From contig NZ_CP063202.1 of assembly GCF_019904235.1 (NCBI RefSeq), positions 682,001 to 746,000 on the forward strand: a stretch of DNA of 64,000 bases, read 5' to 3'. The translations under genes and the position numbers were made by a program. Below the pieces are notes generated by a model that was given only the letters and a program-made list of their open reading frames with translations, searched no databases and was not told the origin of the DNA. Positions 61,960 through 64,000 of this stretch are shown piece after piece (position 1 is the first letter of the stretch; every line of letters begins with the position of its first letter). The DNA comes from Erythrobacter sp. SCSIO 43205. Lineage in GTDB: Bacteria; Pseudomonadota; Alphaproteobacteria; Sphingomonadales; Sphingomonadaceae.

Positions 61960-62639
61960 TCGACGCCAGCACTAGCCGGATTGACAAAGCTTTCAAACGC
62001 TTGAGCTAACGTAGCCTGCGGCATCCCTTGCGCGCCATCAACCAGTTTGAGATAGGCCTTTTGCGGCATCTCGACCGCACCCATGCTCGCCAGATGATCG
62101 GTCATAAACTGGCAATCGAGTACCTTGTAACCAGCCCGGTTGAGGCAAGCGACGAGCCAGCACAGCGCGACCTTGCTCGCATTATCTGCGCGGCTGAACA
62201 TACTTTCCCCGCAGAACACCCGATTAAAGGATACGCCATAAAGCCCGCCGACAAGGCGCGGGGGGGCATCGTCCTGTGTATCCCAACATTCGATCGAATG
62301 GGCATAGCCTGCCCGGTGAAGCCCGGTGTAGCTGTCGACAATGCGCCCGCTGATCCAGCTTTCAGGATGGCCCGGACGCGGAGCCGCACAGGCGTGCATC
62401 ACGCCTTCAAAATCGCGGTCCATCGTCACATGATAGCGATCTGAGCGCAGAACTTTGCGCAAGGATTTCGAAACGTGCAGCCCTTCCAGAGGAATAATCG
62501 CCCGCTCGCGCGGTTCGACCCAGAAAATCTCATCGTCCTCGCGGTTGTCGGCCATCGGGAAAATGCCGCTGCGATAGGCCAGCAGCAAGGTTTCAACCGG
62601 GATGGGAGCCTTCTGGTCCGGGTGGTGGGGCGAGTGCAT
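61860..62639 (-). CDS. aat: Leucyl/phenylalanyl-tRNA-protein transferase
   Basis: Aat adds Leu or Phe to N-terminal Lys or Arg residues, marking proteins for ClpS/ClpAP degradation. The start is put at ATG 62639 (product MHSPHHPDQK, 259 residues). A TTG at 62693 is an alternative and neither has a good Shine-Dalgarno. Core motifs are LLAYRSGIFPMA, PRERAIIPL, ESWISGRIVDSYTGLHRAGY, GGLYGVSFNRVFCGESMFS and FMTDHLASMGAVEM. The last 35 residues form a Ser/Gly-rich tail (YSSPASSSEGTEGASSGGS) not needed by the family. That tail is encoded opposite the end of the DUF2155 gene, as if the original stop was lost. Confidence 0.9.
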   Translation of the reverse strand: MHSPHHPDQKAPIPVETLLLAYRSGIFPMADNREDDEIFWVEPRERAIIPLEGLHVSKSLRKVLRSDRYHVTMDRDFEGVMHACAAPRPGHPESWISGRIVDSYTGLHRAGYAHSIECWDTQDDAPPRLVGGLYGVSFNRVFCGESMFSRADNASKVALCWLVACLNRAGYKVLDCQFMTDHLASMGAVEMPQKAYLKLVDGAQGMPQATLAQAFESFVNPASAGVDYSSPASSSEGTEGASSGGSPGKRIAQSLTQTS

Positions 62640-62753
62640 GACGAGGGGGCGCTTACCAGCGAGAGTGATCTGCGTCAGCCAAGATTCGACCAAACGGGTA
62701 AATGCAGCGCTTGCCTAACGCGGCTCCTCGCTCTAAAGGCCCTTCTTCCACGT

Positions 62754-62829
62754 AGGGGTGTAGCTCAGTTGGTAGAGCATCGGTCTCCAAAACCGAGGGC
62801 CACGGGTTCGAATCCTGTCACCCCTGCCA
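62754..62829 (+). tRNA. tRNA-Trp (anticodon CCA)
   Basis: A 76-base cloverleaf with encoded CCA. The acceptor stem AGGGGTG pairs with CACCCCT. The D-arm is AGCTCAGTTGGTAGAGC. The anticodon stem CGGT/ACCG has loop CTCCAAA and anticodon CCA at 62787-62789. The T-arm is GGGTTCGAATCC. The discriminator base is G. Confidence 0.98.
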
Positions 62830-63283
62830 TTTCCTTTCAACGGCGATATTTTGAGGTTTAAGACCCCTAGGTCTTGAGCCCGTTTTGCCGTGCCCTGCGC
62901 GCCTGACGCTAACGCAGGTAATTTTCCGGATGTGCCAATTTGCACAGAGCCGCTCGCTCCACCTCGTCATTATGCCGCATGAGCCTAGCGATTCGAGGCA
63001 ATGGGGGCTTCAACTGAGGCAAGGGCCGAGACACTCTCTCGCTTGACCCCGTGATGAAAGCTTCGAACTGGGGGGTAAGAACTTTCACCCCATTGTCTTG
63101 ATCCGCTGGCTCGCTGCCTTCGGCTTGGCGTCAAGTCCGGTCAGTGGTTCAGCGTGCGGCCCGGTCATAGGTGCAATGGATATGGCAGGGTCCGCAACCG
63201 CTTGAAGGCTGCTTAAACATTGGGGGCAGGAGGCGCTTTTCTGCGAGTAAAGCGCCTCCATTCCCCTTTCATCTATCAACCGA
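62830..63283. other. 454-base gene-free stretch after tRNA-Trp
   Basis: No frame here has a convincing start or protein character. The secE-nusG genes that follow tRNA-Trp in many alphaproteobacteria are absent. Apart from a small TGTGC...GCACA repeat near 62931-62946, I see nothing notable. Confidence 0.5.
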
Positions 63284-64000
63284 TCAATATTCTTCCGGCT
63301 CTTCGGGTGTTTCCACATGGTGGTTTTCACCGGCGGTCTTGTCGCCCTGAGCAAGCTTGAACACCACGCCTGAAAGCAGCAGCAGGGCGAGCAGGTTCGG
63401 CAGCGCCATCGCTGCGTTGGAAATATCGCCGAGACGCCAGACAAGCTCTGATGGTTGGGCGGCGGCAAGGAAGATCACCACGCACCACAATACGCGCCAA
63501 CCGATGTGCAGGATTTTCTCGCCACCACGACTTGACCCGGGGATGCGATCATAAAGATAGGTGATCGCGCGCTCGCCGTAATAGCTCCAGGTCAGGAGCG
63601 TGGTGAAGACGAAGAGGATCAGCGCGGTCGATGCGACCAGTGTGCCAATAGCTATCCCTGCGATCTCGAACGGGAAAGCTGCGGCAAAAGCGCCGCTGGT
63701 CATTTCGAAACCAACCCGGTCGGATTGCCACGCATGGGCCACCGCTTCGCCGCCCGCGGTAAAGTCGCCGCGAACAGTAAGGATGACCAGCGCTGTCATG
63801 GTGCAGATCACGATGGTGTCGATGAACGTGCCGAGCATCGCCATGCGGCCTTGTTGCTCGGGATCGTTGGTTTGCGCGACCGCGTGTGCAATCGCGGTTG
63901 AACCCTGACCCGCCTCATTCGAGAACAGTCCGCGCGCCACACCAGCCCGCAGCGCCATGATCATCGCCGCGCCCGCGAACCCGCCTACGGCAGCCGATGG
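63284..64000 (-). CDS. Alanine/glycine:cation symporter (AGCS family), N-terminal part beyond window
   Basis: The C-terminal half of a sodium-coupled amino acid symporter. The frame runs open to base 64000 (reading PSAAVGGFAGAA before MIMALRAGVARG), so the gene starts outside. The visible 239 residues include the family signature GVARGLFSNEAGQGSTAIAH. Four to five membrane helices follow (GTFIDTIVICTMTALVIL, TTLLTWSYYGERAITYL and others), then a short acidic cytoplasmic tail (HHVETPEEPEEY). The substrate is presumably alanine or glycine with Na+. It faces the tRNA-Trp gene across a gene-free stretch. Confidence 0.93.
   Translation of the reverse strand, partial: PSAAVGGFAGAAMIMALRAGVARGLFSNEAGQGSTAIAHAVAQTNDPEQQGRMAMLGTFIDTIVICTMTALVILTVRGDFTAGGEAVAHAWQSDRVGFEMTSGAFAAAFPFEIAGIAIGTLVASTALILFVFTTLLTWSYYGERAITYLYDRIPGSSRGGEKILHIGWRVLWCVVIFLAAAQPSELVWRLGDISNAAMALPNLLALLLLSGVVFKLAQGDKTAGENHHVETPEEPEEY

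Noticed and set aside
63085..63468. Minus-strand frame overlapping the symporter 3' end
   Set aside because: It is a different frame over the clear AGCS symporter tail and intergenic DNA, with no supporting motif.

Overview
The window looks like chromosomal DNA of an alphaproteobacterium of the order Sphingomonadales, most like Erythrobacteraceae. The basis is gene content and style: an NDUFA12-type complex I subunit, an SDHAF4-like (DUF1674) protein, the recX-DUF192-NDUFA12-DUF2155-aat block, an HWE-type bacteriophytochrome, Oar-like TonB receptors, a perfect CtrA box containing a GANTC site, moderately high GC and many GTG/TTG starts. The assignment is inferred from protein sequence only. 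I see no insertion sequence, prophage, CRISPR array or rRNA operon.

Layout. 1-6.4 kb: end of a class A penicillin-binding protein, then a membrane and envelope quality-control block (DegP-type protease, HflC, HflK) diverging from the Fe-S carrier Mrp. 6.4-15.9 kb: a Tat-type molybdopterin hydroxylase large subunit without its Fe-S partner, ferrochelatase, a cytochrome P450 behind a possible operator, SDHAF4, RsmB, MsrA, an exported methyltransferase-like protein, N-carbamoylputrescine amidase and FolK, then tRNA-Lys.

16-35 kb is the most distinctive part, a cell-surface and secretion region. It has a 2036-residue exported protein with ten tandem modules of about 105 residues, each with two cysteines. 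Five bases downstream is a 1324-residue outer-membrane beta-barrel protein. Next is a 1624-residue multidomain extracellular nuclease (three lamin-tail domains, two Calx-beta domains, an ExeM/NucH-type nuclease, RTX repeats) with a CtrA box just upstream. Convergent to it lie the ABC and membrane-fusion genes of a type I secretion system. A reasonable reading is surface and extracellular-DNA handling tied to the cell cycle.

35-49 kb: a rhodanese lipoprotein with a YeeE/YedE transporter (sulfur handling), a CNT nucleoside transporter, a 2-oxoglutarate-type oxygenase, a strongly expressed-looking Oar-like TonB-dependent receptor, a MASE1 hybrid histidine kinase with receiver and Hpt domains, a TonB protein, and ManC/ManA for GDP-mannose. 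49-57 kb: bacteriophytochrome kinase with its heme oxygenase, then a telA-xpaC-PHA operon facing a DUF389 membrane protein. 57-64 kb: an AT-richer orphan lipoprotein, a fatty acyl-AMP ligase, the recX to aat block (with an unusual 100-bp tail-to-tail coding overlap), tRNA-Trp and part of an alanine/glycine:cation symporter.

Limits: all identities come from reading motifs. No searches were run, start codons are judged from Shine-Dalgarno spacing and family length, and regulatory sites are pattern matches.
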